Positions 35,528 to 49,625 of a stretch of 64,000 nucleotides of DNA are shown one piece after another (position 1 is the first letter of the stretch; each line of letters starts with the position of its first letter). The stretch covers positions 42,339,995 to 42,403,994 of the forward strand of contig CM069592.1 of assembly GCA_035771175.1 (NCBI GenBank), given 5' to 3'. The position numbers and the translations under genes were made by a program. Source of the stretch: Paratinospora sagittata. Taxonomy: Eukaryota; Streptophyta; Magnoliopsida; Ranunculales; Menispermaceae. The notes under the pieces are model-generated. The model ran no database searches. It worked only from the letters and a program-made list of their open reading frames with translations, and had not been told where the DNA came from.

Positions 35528-38500
35528 TAAGGGCAAGTCAGATGCAAATGTAGCACAGAAAGCAGAAGAAGATTCCCCTTTCTCGGTCTCATCTATAGAC
35601 ATTCAGTCTGATAGATGGATTTTAGATTCCGGATGTTCCTATCATATGTGTCTGAATCGCCATTGGTTCTCAAAATTAGATGAGTTCGATGGAGGAGTCG
35701 TGGTCATGGGCAACAACAATACCTGCCACACAAAAGGTATTGGAACTATACGCCTTAAGATGCATGACGATACAACAAGACGGCTCACGGACGTCAGATA
35801 TGTTCCAGATCTGAAGAAAAATCTGATCTCCCTAGGAGTCCTTGATTCCAGCGGTTACAAGGTAACCATTGAAGGTGGAGTCCTGAAGGTTGTACGTAGA
35901 GCACTCTTGGCCATGAAGGGTACTCAGAAAGGAAATCTTTATTTCCTTGACGGACACACAGTAATCGGAAGTGTCTCAGCTTGCACCAGTTCTAATGATG
36001 TTTCATCAGACACTTCCCGACTTTGGCACATGCGGCTCGGACATGTTGGAGAGAAAGCTCTTCAAACCTTGATCAAGCAAGGTTCTCTGAAAGGTGCAAA
36101 AATCGAAAAACTTGACTTCTGCGAGCACTGTATCTTAGGCAAGCAGACGAGAGTTAAGTTTGGAACTGTCATCCACCACACAAAAGGAACATTGGATTAT
36201 GTTCATACCGACGTTTGGGGACCCTCTCAAAATGCTTCATTGGGCGGTAAACGTTGGTTTGTTACTTTCATTGATGATTTCTCACGCTATGTTTGGGTTT
36301 ATACCATGAAGCATAAAGATGAAGTGCTAGATCTCTCTCTTATATGGAAGAAAATGGTAGAAACCCAAACGGGAAGGAAGATTAAGAGGCTCAGATCTGA
36401 TAATGGAGGAGAATACAAGTCAGACCCATTTTAGAAATTTTGTGAGAATGAAGGGATTGTCAGACATTTCACAGTCCCAGGCACGCCACAACAAAACGGT
36501 GTTGCTGAACGCATGAATCGTACTTTGGTAGAAAAAGTTCGATGCATGTTATCCCATTCTGGACTGAGCAAGGCATTTTGGGCTGAAGCTTTGTCATATG
36601 CCTCTCATATCATCAATAGACTTCCTGCAACAGCACTAGATGGCAAAACTCCCAAGGAGGTATGGTCTGGACACCCCGTTTTAGATTATGATTCTCTGCG
36701 CATTTTTGGATGCACGTCATATTTCCATGTGAAGGAATCCAAACTGGATCCTAGGTCCAAGAAAGCGATTTTCATGGGCTTTAGTGAAAGAGTTAAGGCT
36801 TTCCGACTATGGAACCCTGAGACAAAGACGATTGTAAAAAGTCGATATGTAACTTTTGATGAATCTGTGATGTTAAAGCATACAATTTCTGATAAAGAAA
36901 ATCGAGATCCAGATTTGCCTCAGCAGGTGGAGTTAGATATTCCAGTAACTCCTAGCAAGTCAGCAGAGATATCCAACCATCCTGAAGAAGAGGAGGAAAT
37001 CTCAGTTGAGGTGGAGGCTCCAGGACCAGACATCAGTCAAGAACCTGAATCAATTGCCACCAGTCGACCACGAAGAGAAATTCGGAAACCTGCTCGGTAC
37101 ACTGACATGGTTGCATATGCATTTTCAGTCACCGGAGATGATATTCCATACAATTACAAAGATGCTATTCAGAGTATGGAAAGTGATAAGTGGAAAATGG
37201 CAATGAATGAGGAGATAAAATCACTCCATCAGAATCAGACTTGGAAGTTGGTTCCACTTCCCACAGGAAAGAAACCAATTGGCTGCAAATGGATTTTCGC
37301 TAAGAAGGAAGGCTCTCCCAGCACAGATGGTATCCGATACAAAGCCAGACTGGTAGCAAAAGGCTATGCTCAAAGGGAAGGAATTGACTACAATGAGGTA
37401 TTCTCACCTGTTGTTAAGCATTCGTCAATTCGAATATTATTGGCTTTGGTTGCACAGTTTGATCTCGAGTTAGCCCAACTCGATGTCAAAACTGCTTTTC
37501 TGCATGGTAATTTGGAAGAGGAGATATATATGTCTCAACCAGATGGATTCAAAGTACCAGGAAGAGAGAATTGGGCTTGCAAGTTGAGCAAGTCACTGTA
37601 TGGCCTGAAGCAGTCACCGAGACAGTGGTACAAGCGATTTGACAGCTTCATCCAAGGGCAACAATATACTCGGAGTCAGTTTGATCATTGTATCTATTAT
37701 CGCAAACTTCAAGATGGTACATTTATCTACTTGCTTTTATATGTAGATGATATGTTAATCGCATCTAAAAGCAAGGTGGAGATCAACAAGCTGAAGGCTC
37801 AATTGAGCTAAGAGTTTGAAATGAAGGATCTTGGAGAGGCCAGAAAAATTCTTGGGATGGAGATAACTCGAGACAGGGCCAAATGCAAAATTTGTTTGAC
37901 TCAGACTCAGTATTTGAAGAAAATTCTTCAAACTTTTGGCATTGGCAATGACACAAAACCTGTGAACACACCATTGGCACCACATTTCAAGCTAAGTTCA
38001 TCAATGTCACCAAATTCTGAGGATCAGAAAAAGTTTATGGAAAACATTCCATATGCAAATGCAGTTGGTGCCTTGATGTATGTTATGGTGTGTACTAGAC
38101 CTGACATTTCACATGCTGTAAGTATGGTAAGTCGTTACATGCACAACCCCGGTAAAGGCCACTGGCAAGCAGTGAAGTGGATTCTACGGTATATTCATGG
38201 TACTGTGGATATTGGTTTAAAGTTCGAGAGAGAGATGAAAAGTTGTAAGCATCTAGTCGGATATGTGGATTCGGACTATGCTGGAGATCTTGACAAGCGC
38301 AGATCTACTACTGGTTATGTTTTCACTATGGCAGGAGGACCAGTGAGTTGGAGATCAACACTACAGTCAACAGTTGCTTTGTCTACTACAGAGGCAGAGT
38401 ACATGGCAGTAACAGAAGCTTTCAAGGAAGCAATCTGGCTTCATGGATTGACTAAAGACTTGGGAATTGTGCAGAAGAATGTTGAAGTTTTCTGCGACAG

Positions 38501-38726
38501 CCAGAGTGCCATTTGTTTGGCAAAGAACCAAGTTCATCACAGTCGAACGAAGCATATCGATGTTCGTTTTCATTTTGTTCGAGAAATAGTAGAAGAAGGG
38601 AGTATTCTTCTGCAAAAGATCAAAACTGCAGATAACCCTGCAGATATGCTTACAAAGGTGGTTACAGGTATCAAGTTCCAACATTGTTTGGACTTGATCA
38701 ATATCTCACGAGCTCGTAGTGCCTAA
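35528..38726 (+). pseudogene. copia-2 pol polyprotein with two nonsense codons
   Basis: One frame runs from about 35529 to 38726. In order it shows protease (LDSGCSYHM), the integrase zinc-binding region (LWHMRLGHVG, CEHCILGKQ), the integrase core with TDVWGP, RSDNGGEYK and GVAERMNRT, reverse transcriptase with RYKARLVAKGYAQREG, LDVKTAFLHG and LLYVDDMLIAS, and RNase H with GYVDSDYAGD, TEAEYMA and DSQSAICL. Only two stops interrupt it: TAG at 36432-36434 in integrase and TAA at 37809-37811 just after the reverse transcriptase active site. Gag is absent. The low number of lesions suggests recent inactivation. Confidence 0.9.
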
Positions 38727-38988
38727 GGGCACTAATGGAGGCAGCAACATGTGGAGGAGATTGCAGGTGTGGAGGAGCCTTGATCCACATGAGGTGGAGG
38801 TGGAGATTTGTAGGGACCACTCACATGTGGCAGACAAGAATGGCAGACAAGCCAAAAGTGGAGCATGCGCGTGGGGACCACCCGCCGAAAGTGGCGCACT
38901 CGCGTGGGGACCACCCGCGTGGCAGACAAGCACGCGCGTGGGGACCACCTGCGTGGTTGTCTGGCCAAAAGTTGGTTTTAATTAATAT
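38687..38988 (+). repeat. Right inverted arm of copia-2
   Basis: Last codons of pol, purine tract and U3 of the 3' LTR, matched in reverse complement by 35192-35527. Confidence 0.9.
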
Positions 38989-39271
38989 TAAAACCATATT
39001 AAATTATATTTGTAATTACTAAATTACCCCTGATTACACTTATAAATAGAACTCAACTTCAGTCTTCAAAATTCATTCCTGAGAGTCAGAGAGTTCTATT
39101 CTGTGAGATCTACTTAAGAGATCTAATCTGTAAGTTTCACCTAAGGGTGTACTTTGTATTCTCTGATAATACAAGTTTGCTGTCTCCCGTGGACGTAGGC
39201 AATTTGTCGAACCACGTTAAATTTGTTGTCTTATTTTTTTTTTTCATACTTTACCACGATTCCGCACAACA
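38762..39271 (+). repeat. 3' LTR of copia-2
   Basis: Begins TGCAGGTGTGG after purine-rich GTGGAGGAGAT and ends CCGCACAACA, about 510 bp. U3 contains tandem GTGGGGACCACCCG units. A TATA-like ACTTATAAATAG at about 39039-39050 precedes R/U5, and the end with CCGTGGACGTAGGCAA and CGAACCACGTTAAA is typical of plant copia LTRs. Confidence 0.75.
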
Positions 39272-40638
39272 GTAAATACTAGTAAGGAGGTTTGTGTAAT
39301 GAATTACCCACAAGTGTGGTCAGAAGGATAGAGGCACATAAGGCGGTGGGTTGGAATAGCCCACATCATCCAAAAGGGCAAAAAAATTATGATCTATTTG
39401 AGATTCTTTCTAACCATTATAGATGTCTTTTTGAAGTGTGGCAAGGGTCTAGAACCCGTCAATACCGAGTGTACTGATACCATAAAGAAAAATAATAACA
39501 CATTATTGGTCATGAATACATCTAGCAGTCATCTTACCCTTCAACAAATAAAACTCTATCTGGTGGTTGAACAACCATTTAAGCATGTAAGACATCACAT
39601 GCCATTGCTTGAACTTACCTTTTCTTCATTTATTTAACAAGACTTCTGGCCTTCATGTTACCTATAATCATTTACAGACGCACCCCACTCCTTTTCTACT
39701 TCTTGACTGGTGACTGTAGGTTGATCCTTCTTCTTCTTCTTCTTCTTCTTCTTTTTCTTTTCTGTTTGTTTCCCTTACATTTTTGTTTTTCTTGTTTTTA
39801 TATTTGTATCTTTTGTAAATAGTTCTCATTGCTCTTTTGATGAAATGTTGTTAATTTGTTACTGCAGAAAGCTCAGTATGTTCTGTTAATTGGTTCTTAT
39901 AATGGGCTTCATGAACAAAAGTGAAGATCAACAGGGAGCAGCTTCTCTTTCTGGTGCATAGATTAATAATAAGCATGACTTCCCATTCTCAAAGACGGGC
40001 AGGTTGAACAACCATTAAAGTGCAGCAATTCTAGAGTATTTAGTTCTTCATTTGTAACTAAAGCACTGATTAACATCTGTAGAAACTCTGATTGGGTCAT
40101 CCATTCTTGTTTGAATTTTCTGTATTTTCAGACATCGAATTTAAGGATTTTCATTCAGGAGTTTCTATGTCAATGAACAAGAACTATTTCTTTATCTTAA
40201 TGGCTAGTGGACAATTTAGGCAGTGAATTCTTCAATTTCTATCTTTTTTCTCGTGACTGGGAAGATTGGGCGATTGGTATGAATCAAGATATATGCAGAC
40301 AGAAAAAAGAAAAAAAGAAAAAGAATGCCAGGGTAGCAGGAAATGAAATAAGCAGCTTTATTAGGATATGGGAATGCATGAACAATTCTTCTAATTACAA
40401 GGTTATGTAAAGCACAACATATACATTAATTAATAATTTATGGACAGAGTTGGGCAATGTAAAACAAAAGGATTCAGTTTTTCCATTCGATTTCCTGTGA
40501 ACTATATGTTGGTCAAAGCCTTGTGAACCCTCTTTGATTCTGAGCAATTAAAAATTAGCCAAATTTTGTGTTGTACTCCAACTAACATATCAGAATAGAT
40601 CAATATCAATGGTTTCTCTTCTCTTTTTGAAGTGTACA
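39272..40638. other. Gene-free region between copia-2 and the PPR gene
   Basis: No recognised coding sequence. It holds a (TTC)8 microsatellite at 39728-39751 and the 3' flank of the minus-strand PPR gene. Small open frames here lack similarity. Confidence 0.55.
39728..39751. repeat. (TTC)8 microsatellite
   Basis: Eight uninterrupted TTC units. Confidence 0.95.
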
Positions 40639-42072
40639 TCAACCCACTTCCCACTTGAAACTTTGATGATGAAGGGATGCATCAGAAAGTCCATTACATT
40701 CCTTGGAGTGCATATCTTCAGCATCCTGATCCTCTAGGTCAGCCACATCCTGCATCCTTCTCGCTCTTAATAATGCTTCCTGTATATCATTGCTTGGCCT
40801 CATGGGCATGTCCCTAACTAACTCATAAGCATTACCCAACAAGCCAGCACGTTCCAATAGCTCAACCATGCAGCCATAATGATCTATAGTAGGTGCAATA
40901 CCATACCTTTCCTTCATATTCTGGAAATGCTTGCAACCTTCCTCTACCAAGCCTTTATGCACACAAGCACATAACACACCAACAAAAGTGATATCATCGG
41001 GTACTATTTCAGCTTTCTCCATTTGTGCGAAAAGGGCAAGTGCTTCCTCTCCACGCCCATGAACACCAAGGCTTGTGATCATAGAATTCCAAGTAGCCAC
41101 ACTCTTTTCTTCCATGCTATCAAAAACTCTTTTAGCATCCTCCAGACTACCACATTTACTATACATATCAATCAGAGTTGTCCCAAGAAAAGCATTCAAT
41201 TTGAACCCATTCTTGACACAAAAATCATCAATCCAATTACCCAATTTCAAGCTCCCTAATTCGGTACAAGCAACCAGCAAGCTCACCAAAGTAAACTCAT
41301 TAGGCCTCACATTATCAAGCTGCATTCGCTGGAAAAGTTCAAATGCTTCTTCCGGCTGCCGGTTTCTCGCATACCCATTAATCATAGCCGTCCAAGACAC
41401 AACATTTCTAACCGGCATTCTCTCAAAAACCTCACGGGCAACTTCTAATTCCTCACAAGAAACAAGCCCTGCTGCCATGGTCGTCCAAGAGACAACATTC
41501 CTCACGCGCATTTTGTCAAACACTTTACGCGCAAAACCCGGAACCCCACACTTGCAGTAGAAATCTATTAAGGTGTTGTGCAAGAATATGTCTTTGTAAA
41601 ATCCGGTTTTGAGAGCTAACGCGTGAACTTGCTTGCCCATGTCAATGGAAGAGGAAATAGAACAAGCTTTTATAACAAAAGGGAATGTGAATTTATCAGG
41701 TGGGACTCTACGAGTAACCATGAGATTGTAGAGGAGGAGAGCTTGGTTGGAATTGGAGTGGATGGTATGGGCTCTGATCATGAGATTCCAAGTAAAAGTG
41801 AGAGGATTTGGGATTTGGCGAAACACAAGAGTTGCGTAATCCATTCTTTTTAAGGAAAAGTAGCGGCGGAGCAATTTGGTTAGGAGTAGAGGGTCGTGAG
41901 AGAGGTTGTTTCGGATGATCAGTGCGTGGATTTGCTTGAGGTGTTGGAAGTTGTAAGAGCATTTCTGGAGTCGTAAAAGAGTTTCCCGAGAATTGAACCT
42001 GTGTGTTCTGGAGGTAAGGAATTGGTTGCTTCTTGGGAGAAATTCTGGGTTGCGTGAAAGACATCCAACCAT
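40639..42072 (-). CDS. PLS-class pentatricopeptide repeat protein, At3g26630 type
   Basis: A single intronless frame of 477 residues starts at ATG 42072. After a basic, Ser/Arg-rich N-terminus that could be an organelle transit peptide, tandem PPR motifs run from about residue 50 to 430, with LIDFYCKCG, GFARKVFDKMRVRNVVSWTTM, AREVFERMPVRNVVSWTAMINGYARN and LIDMYSKCGSLEDAKRVF. The C-terminus is a short degenerate E-like tail without a DYW domain. PPR proteins bind organellar RNA sequence-specifically; PLS/E members usually act in C-to-U editing. The position 1.3 kb from GAPA matches Arabidopsis At3g26630 beside At3g26650, remembered, not searched. RNA target unknown. Confidence 0.9.
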   Translation of the reverse strand: MVGCLSRNPEFLPRSNQFLTSRTHRFNSRETLLRLQKCSYNFQHLKQIHALIIRNNLSHDPLLLTKLLRRYFSLKRMDYATLVFRQIPNPLTFTWNLMIRAHTIHSNSNQALLLYNLMVTRRVPPDKFTFPFVIKACSISSSIDMGKQVHALALKTGFYKDIFLHNTLIDFYCKCGVPGFARKVFDKMRVRNVVSWTTMAAGLVSCEELEVAREVFERMPVRNVVSWTAMINGYARNRQPEEAFELFQRMQLDNVRPNEFTLVSLLVACTELGSLKLGNWIDDFCVKNGFKLNAFLGTTLIDMYSKCGSLEDAKRVFDSMEEKSVATWNSMITSLGVHGRGEEALALFAQMEKAEIVPDDITFVGVLCACVHKGLVEEGCKHFQNMKERYGIAPTIDHYGCMVELLERAGLLGNAYELVRDMPMRPSNDIQEALLRARRMQDVADLEDQDAEDMHSKECNGLSDASLHHQSFKWEVG

Positions 42073-43341
42073 AATAGCTAATTTGTTGATTGAAATTACA
42101 ACAACTCATCAGAAAATGCAAAAGAGACCCGAGTATGGTGAGCTTTTCTATTCATTCCCTTTGTTTTACCAAGTTTTTTTTTTTTTTTTTTTTTTTTTTC
42201 TGAAACATACCAAGTTTAAGTTTGGGTAAGCATCTTTTAGTACTCACAAGATTTTTTTTTTTCCCAGTTTCTTAACATGAAATTTGGATAAGCTTAGTAT
42301 AGAACCACTAGTCACTTCCCAATCATCTTACATCATTTCTTATGAGTCCAACTATAACAAGATTTGGCCTAGTAGCGCTTGCTCAGCTGGTTGGCATCCC
42401 TCCTCTTTTCACCCCTCCTCTTTTCACAAGTTCCCCTACTAACTAAAATAATGGGGCAACCATGGTTGTTAGTTTTCCACGGTCTCGTTCTGGCCCTATG
42501 TGTCCTTAGTTATAAGGCTTTTCTTTTGTCATTGTGCATCTATCAATGTTTGTGGGGGGCTTATGTGTCTTACTTGTCTTTGTGGCTATTATGGAGCTAC
42601 ACTAGTTTTTTATACCTAAATGCTCTTCAGAATGATTCATGACATTATTGACAAGGATATTCTCCAAAACTGGAGAATTATTGTAATCTTGTGGCAAAAA
42701 AATGTTATAACATGACTTGTAATTTAAATGTCCACATATCTCTTTAAAAGAAAAAAGTGTAGGAAGTAGATTTATGTAGCAAATTTTATATAGTTATGTT
42801 GAATTAATTAAGTACATGTATATTTTTACAATTTACCATGGAGATTATTCAAAACAGCCCAATTCACCATCAGAGATGGCCTTGCAATCCCTTAATTGGA
42901 GAGGATGAGATAGTTCAATTAGGTGGCCCAAATGAGCGGTGAAAAGCCTTGTAACCAGACAAGAAACAAAAGAGATGAGAGTACAACAGTGAAACTGTAA
43001 TGAGCAATGGTTAAAGGCTTACGACATCAATGTGGCATATCCTGTTGATATTCCTCCCTTGTCCACACATTAAATCAAGCAATCAGCCCAGGCCCAACAA
43101 AATCATGAAAGAGAAGAGAAGAGGTTCTGAGGTGAAAGAAGAAGTTGAAATGAGAGTGTGCGAATCGACGATAGAAAATGGTGTGGTGGGAAGGCACATG
43201 AAGTGAGTGTGAAACCACAGCCATTCGTTCATTAAGAGGCTATCCATTATCCCATCCATCTCTTTTTATCACCCAATCCTCCCATTTCTCACTTCTGCTT
43301 CAAGCTGTCCAATTCTCCACTTCTCTACTCTCTCCTGCACT
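42073..43341. other. Divergent region between the PPR gene and GAPA
   Basis: Carries both promoters. GATAA-type light-response core motifs (as TTATC at 43247-43251 and 43266-43270) lie within 100 bases of the GAPA ATG, but the motif is short and common. A stretch at 42370-42420 has GCTCAGCTGGTTGGC, resembling a tRNA D-arm, but too little else to call a SINE. Confidence 0.5.
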
Positions 43342-46304
<2,963 letters not shown>

Positions 46305-48253
46305 AGTTATCAACTGCCCTGTTGAATCTGCGCGCTGTCTTCTTAATTTTTGTTTTTCCCTTTGAAGATTTCTTTAATGGTCGAGGTGATAAGGAGATTG
46401 TAAGTTATGTATGGTCGTTGTAACTGTGGAATATCACATTCCTCTTTCTTTATATTTAATTTAATTACTGATTACTACAGTATGGTTGGAAATAACTACC
46501 ATGGTTATGTAATTGGAGAGAGAAGAAGCATCAAAAGGAGGAAGAAAGAGGAAAAATATGTAATTAAAGGTCATATTTATTTGTGTAGCAATTTTAGATA
46601 GGAAAGAAAACCTTTGTTGCAGCTGCGACATTGAAACAGATAAAGAACAGTCTCCTCAGAAAATATTAAATATGAGGAGATTCATGAGTGGATAAAAAAC
46701 ATAGCTGCTGGAGACATTATCAAAATCCTGTATCGGATACAAACAAATCCCATAAGTTCCTTCCCCACCATATGTTTTGAGATGGCAAGTTATCTACGTG
46801 TTTGTATCGAATTGAAAATAAAAAAATCATCCAAACGTACTTAGGCTAAGGGCATTATTTACTCACATAGAAAAATACGGTCAAAGTGGATACGGATTAC
46901 GTAATTCATTACCCAGTCTACAATATTTTGAAGTTACGTATAAATGGCAATTTACACGAGGTGGATTATTAATTTTAGACTTAAATGTTACAATGTGATG
47001 TTGACGTAGATTACCATCATTTATATTTCCTTAAATTTAATAAATTATATAAAGTGATAAGAGTAATACTTACTAAAATATTATCAATAAAACATGTGTT
47101 TAACCCCAAAAATTGATTATTAATGAACCAACTATTATAATTAAAAAATACGTGTCTTAATTACTATAAACAGAAGATATGGGGGGCATCTTGTAGGGTT
47201 GTAAGAGAAAGAGCAGGTGGCCATTTAAGAGCTTTTGGCCTTGGGCTCCACCTGAGCACACTGTAAGCGTACAAGAGAAAATTGTCTGCCACGAGTTTAA
47301 TAACCTTTCTGCAAAAAGAAACAACTCTCTCTCTCCCTACGGAAAAAAGATAAGAACGTGCGTGGGATACTCAATCCGTATGACACGAATATATTGCTAT
47401 AACTATGCCAGCTTTTGGGTTGTCGTTCCCGCGAATCAAGGCCATATATATTATTATTCGCGACGCGCTGTTGACCAGTCACTACTATTCCCCTTCCCCT
47501 CTAACCTCCGAAACCCCCTGAACGACTCCCTCCCTACTCCTTCCCCCTCTCAAATACCAATTTTTTTCTTCTATTTTTATGAAGTCAATATTCAGCATCC
47601 ATCGTCGTATAAACTCAAACTCACACACTACTAAGCTTTCAAATTCCGCCCCTTCAGCCACTTCTCCGTCACTCCTTCCACAATCCACGCTGTTCAGCGT
47701 TAGAAAAGATCTACAAATCTTGAAGATCATGACGAGTCCCTAAAACTGTTATTATTATTTTTTTTCTAATCAATAACTAAATCATGTCTAGAAATCGCAA
47801 TTCAATCTATAGATGATATGAATTTTAAATCATCTTGGTCTGAGAAACAAAATTATTATTTAATTACTGTCCTAATCTGTACCATCGAAGAACTGAAGCA
47901 ATGGAAAATCTGTACCATCTACCATCTTTAAAAGAGAGCATTTATAAAAAGTGAATATTATAGGCATCATCTACAGCATGAACGATACGCATTGAACAGT
48001 GATGGTCCCCCCCGCCAAAGCGTCTTTGCTCAAAAGTCATTTTCAACAGTTTTACCGTACAATTACACACAGAGCCATAGGAATAAAAAAATTGAAATTA
48101 ACAAAAAAGAAAAAAAAAAAAAAGGAACGTTATGGAGGACATCGACGGTTACCGACGGTCGGCATTCCTACAACCGCGCTCCGGCTCTTCATCGTGGCAA
48201 AATAGCATTCGTGAAAGAAAACGAGGTAAAAACAACTGTGTGGAAAAAGAGCA
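46305..48253. other. Convergent region between GAPA and the BOI-related gene
   Basis: 3' flanks of both genes around AT-rich DNA. The stretch 47460-47745 is markedly pyrimidine-rich and holds a 54-codon open frame listed separately. No other gene is supported. Confidence 0.5.
47579..47743 (+). CDS. Short open frame resembling an organelle targeting peptide (doubtful)
   Basis: ATG at 47579 opens 54 codons to TAA at 47741-47743. The product starts MKSIFSIHRRINSNSH and is rich in Ser, Thr and basic residues with a single Asp, late in the sequence, like a mitochondrial or plastid presequence. It follows a CT-rich leader-like stretch. Nothing after the stop continues a known protein. It could be the orphan 5' end of a deleted gene or chance. 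Confidence 0.25.
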   Translation: MKSIFSIHRRINSNSHTTKLSNSAPSATSPSLLPQSTLFSVRKDLQILKIMTSP

Positions 48254-49625
48254 TCAGGACATGAATACTTGCAAGCTTGCGTTCTTCGCAGAGTTGCAAA
48301 TCGGACATGTTTCGAGCTTCGGCTCGCAATCTTTGCAGAGACAAAGATGACGACAAGGCAGCAAGAGAACGGAGATATCATTTCCCCCGCAGAGCTTGCA
48401 TAGTTTCCTGTGTTTAAGTTCACGATTCTGTCGAAAAGTTTTCTCAGCAACGAACGTGTTGCCTTCGTCGACATTCTCGTTGCAGCAAGAAGCAGCATCG
48501 TCGGTAAGAGCACCACCGACGCCGTCGCTTTCTCCGAAACCTTCTTTTGTTAGACTCGAGTTTTGGAGGACCTGTTCGATGCTTAATCTGAGACTCGAGA
48601 CAATGGCTTCGTTGTTTCTGGCGACGTTGAACCAGATTTCATTCTCTGCGGTCATTTGCTTCACTTTCTCTTCAAGCTCTGCGTTCCTTCGGTTCGCGTT
48701 GTCGAGCTCCGTCTGCTTTTCTTTTAATCTTCTCAGGACCTCTCGTTCGAGAACCGCCAACAATGATCTGTAATGTCTCTTTCGCGTCTCATCGAGTAAG
48801 AGTCGGAGCCTTTCGTTCTAAATAAAAGAAAGTTAAAAACCACACCGAAAGAATTGAGTAAAAAACACGAACGAAAGGAAACATCAAATAAAGAAGGAAA
48901 AACGGTAACACGATTGTTGAATAATAATTACCTGAAATCGGATCACTACATCTGTTTCTCGATTTTGATGGAAGAGGCAAGAACTGAGATCTTGAGCGAT
49001 TGGTGAATCGAGAGACAAAGAAACACCAACAGATCTTCCGCTTGTAGACGCAACTGCAGAATCGTCGAATCGTTTTTTACAAGAGTTGAGTAATCGCGTC
49101 GAGAACGCAGCGTCATGAAATTCACCGGCTTCATACTGTCGTTGCAGCAGTTGACGCTGCTCAGGAATAGCCATTTGAGCGTCTCTACTCCGCTTCCTGG
49201 ATCCAGACGCATCGCACGTAAGCACGCTACCTGGTTCGCTGATCACGGCTCCATTCATGACCTGCTGTCCTACTACACCAATTCATTCACAATCCGGATC
49301 AACGACGGTTCCATTGCAATACACTCCAGACAAAACCGATCGATATAACAACAAAAACTCACCGTAATTGTTGCAAACAGCAAAGAGATTCCCGCTCGGA
49401 TTCTCACAGTACTGCAACTTCTGAAAACCTTCCAACACGTTGTTAGGCGCCCTGGAATCATAACCGAGAGATAAAGGAAGACTGAGAAAAAAAATAAAGG
49501 AAAACACGTCGCTTCTCTTCCGTTCCTGAAAGAAACGCTTACGAATCCGATTCTTGAAGAAAGAATAATTAACATGCTTACCTGGGGCCAAAAGCATTAG
49601 AAGGATATTGCGCCTGTACTGCCAT
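48254..49625 (-). CDS. BRG3-like: BOI-related E3 ubiquitin ligase (RING), BRG-like
   Basis: Four exons on the minus strand, 49582-49625, 49363-49451, 48932-49269 and 48254-48817, give 344 residues starting MAVQAQYPSNAFGPR. The middle has SRKRSRDAQM, then a coiled-coil and WRD-type region (LREVLRRLKEKQTELDNANR-like through IWFNVARNNEAIVSSLR). A C-terminal C3HC4 RING follows with CKLCGGNDISVLLLPCRHLC, CKDCEP and CPICNSAKNASLQVF. BOI and its BRG relatives are nuclear RING ligases that limit cell death, stress responses and gibberellin signalling. The exon 3 acceptor at TAG|GACAG is preferred; a nearby TAG gives a one-residue alternative. Which BRG subtype is uncertain. Confidence 0.9.

Larger units (their letters stand above)
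35192..39271 (+). mobile_element. Rearranged Ty1-copia element flanked by inverted arms (copia-2)
   Basis: An almost unbroken pol region (35528-38726) is followed by a complete-looking 3' LTR. On the left, where a 5' LTR and gag should be, there is instead an inverted copy of the element's own pol end plus U3 (35192-35527). The element therefore has terminal inverted arms rather than direct repeats and lacks a primer-binding site. The lineage resembles Tork/Tnt1 by order and motifs. It cannot replicate on its own. Confidence 0.85.

Noticed and set aside
38706..38985. Open frames in the copia-2 LTR on both strands
   Set aside because: They are translations of GC-rich U3 tandem repeats and occur identically in the inverted arm.
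42370..42430. Possible tRNA-derived SINE near GCTCAGCTGGTTGGC
   Set aside because: Only a D-arm-like match; no B box, A-rich tail or target duplication.
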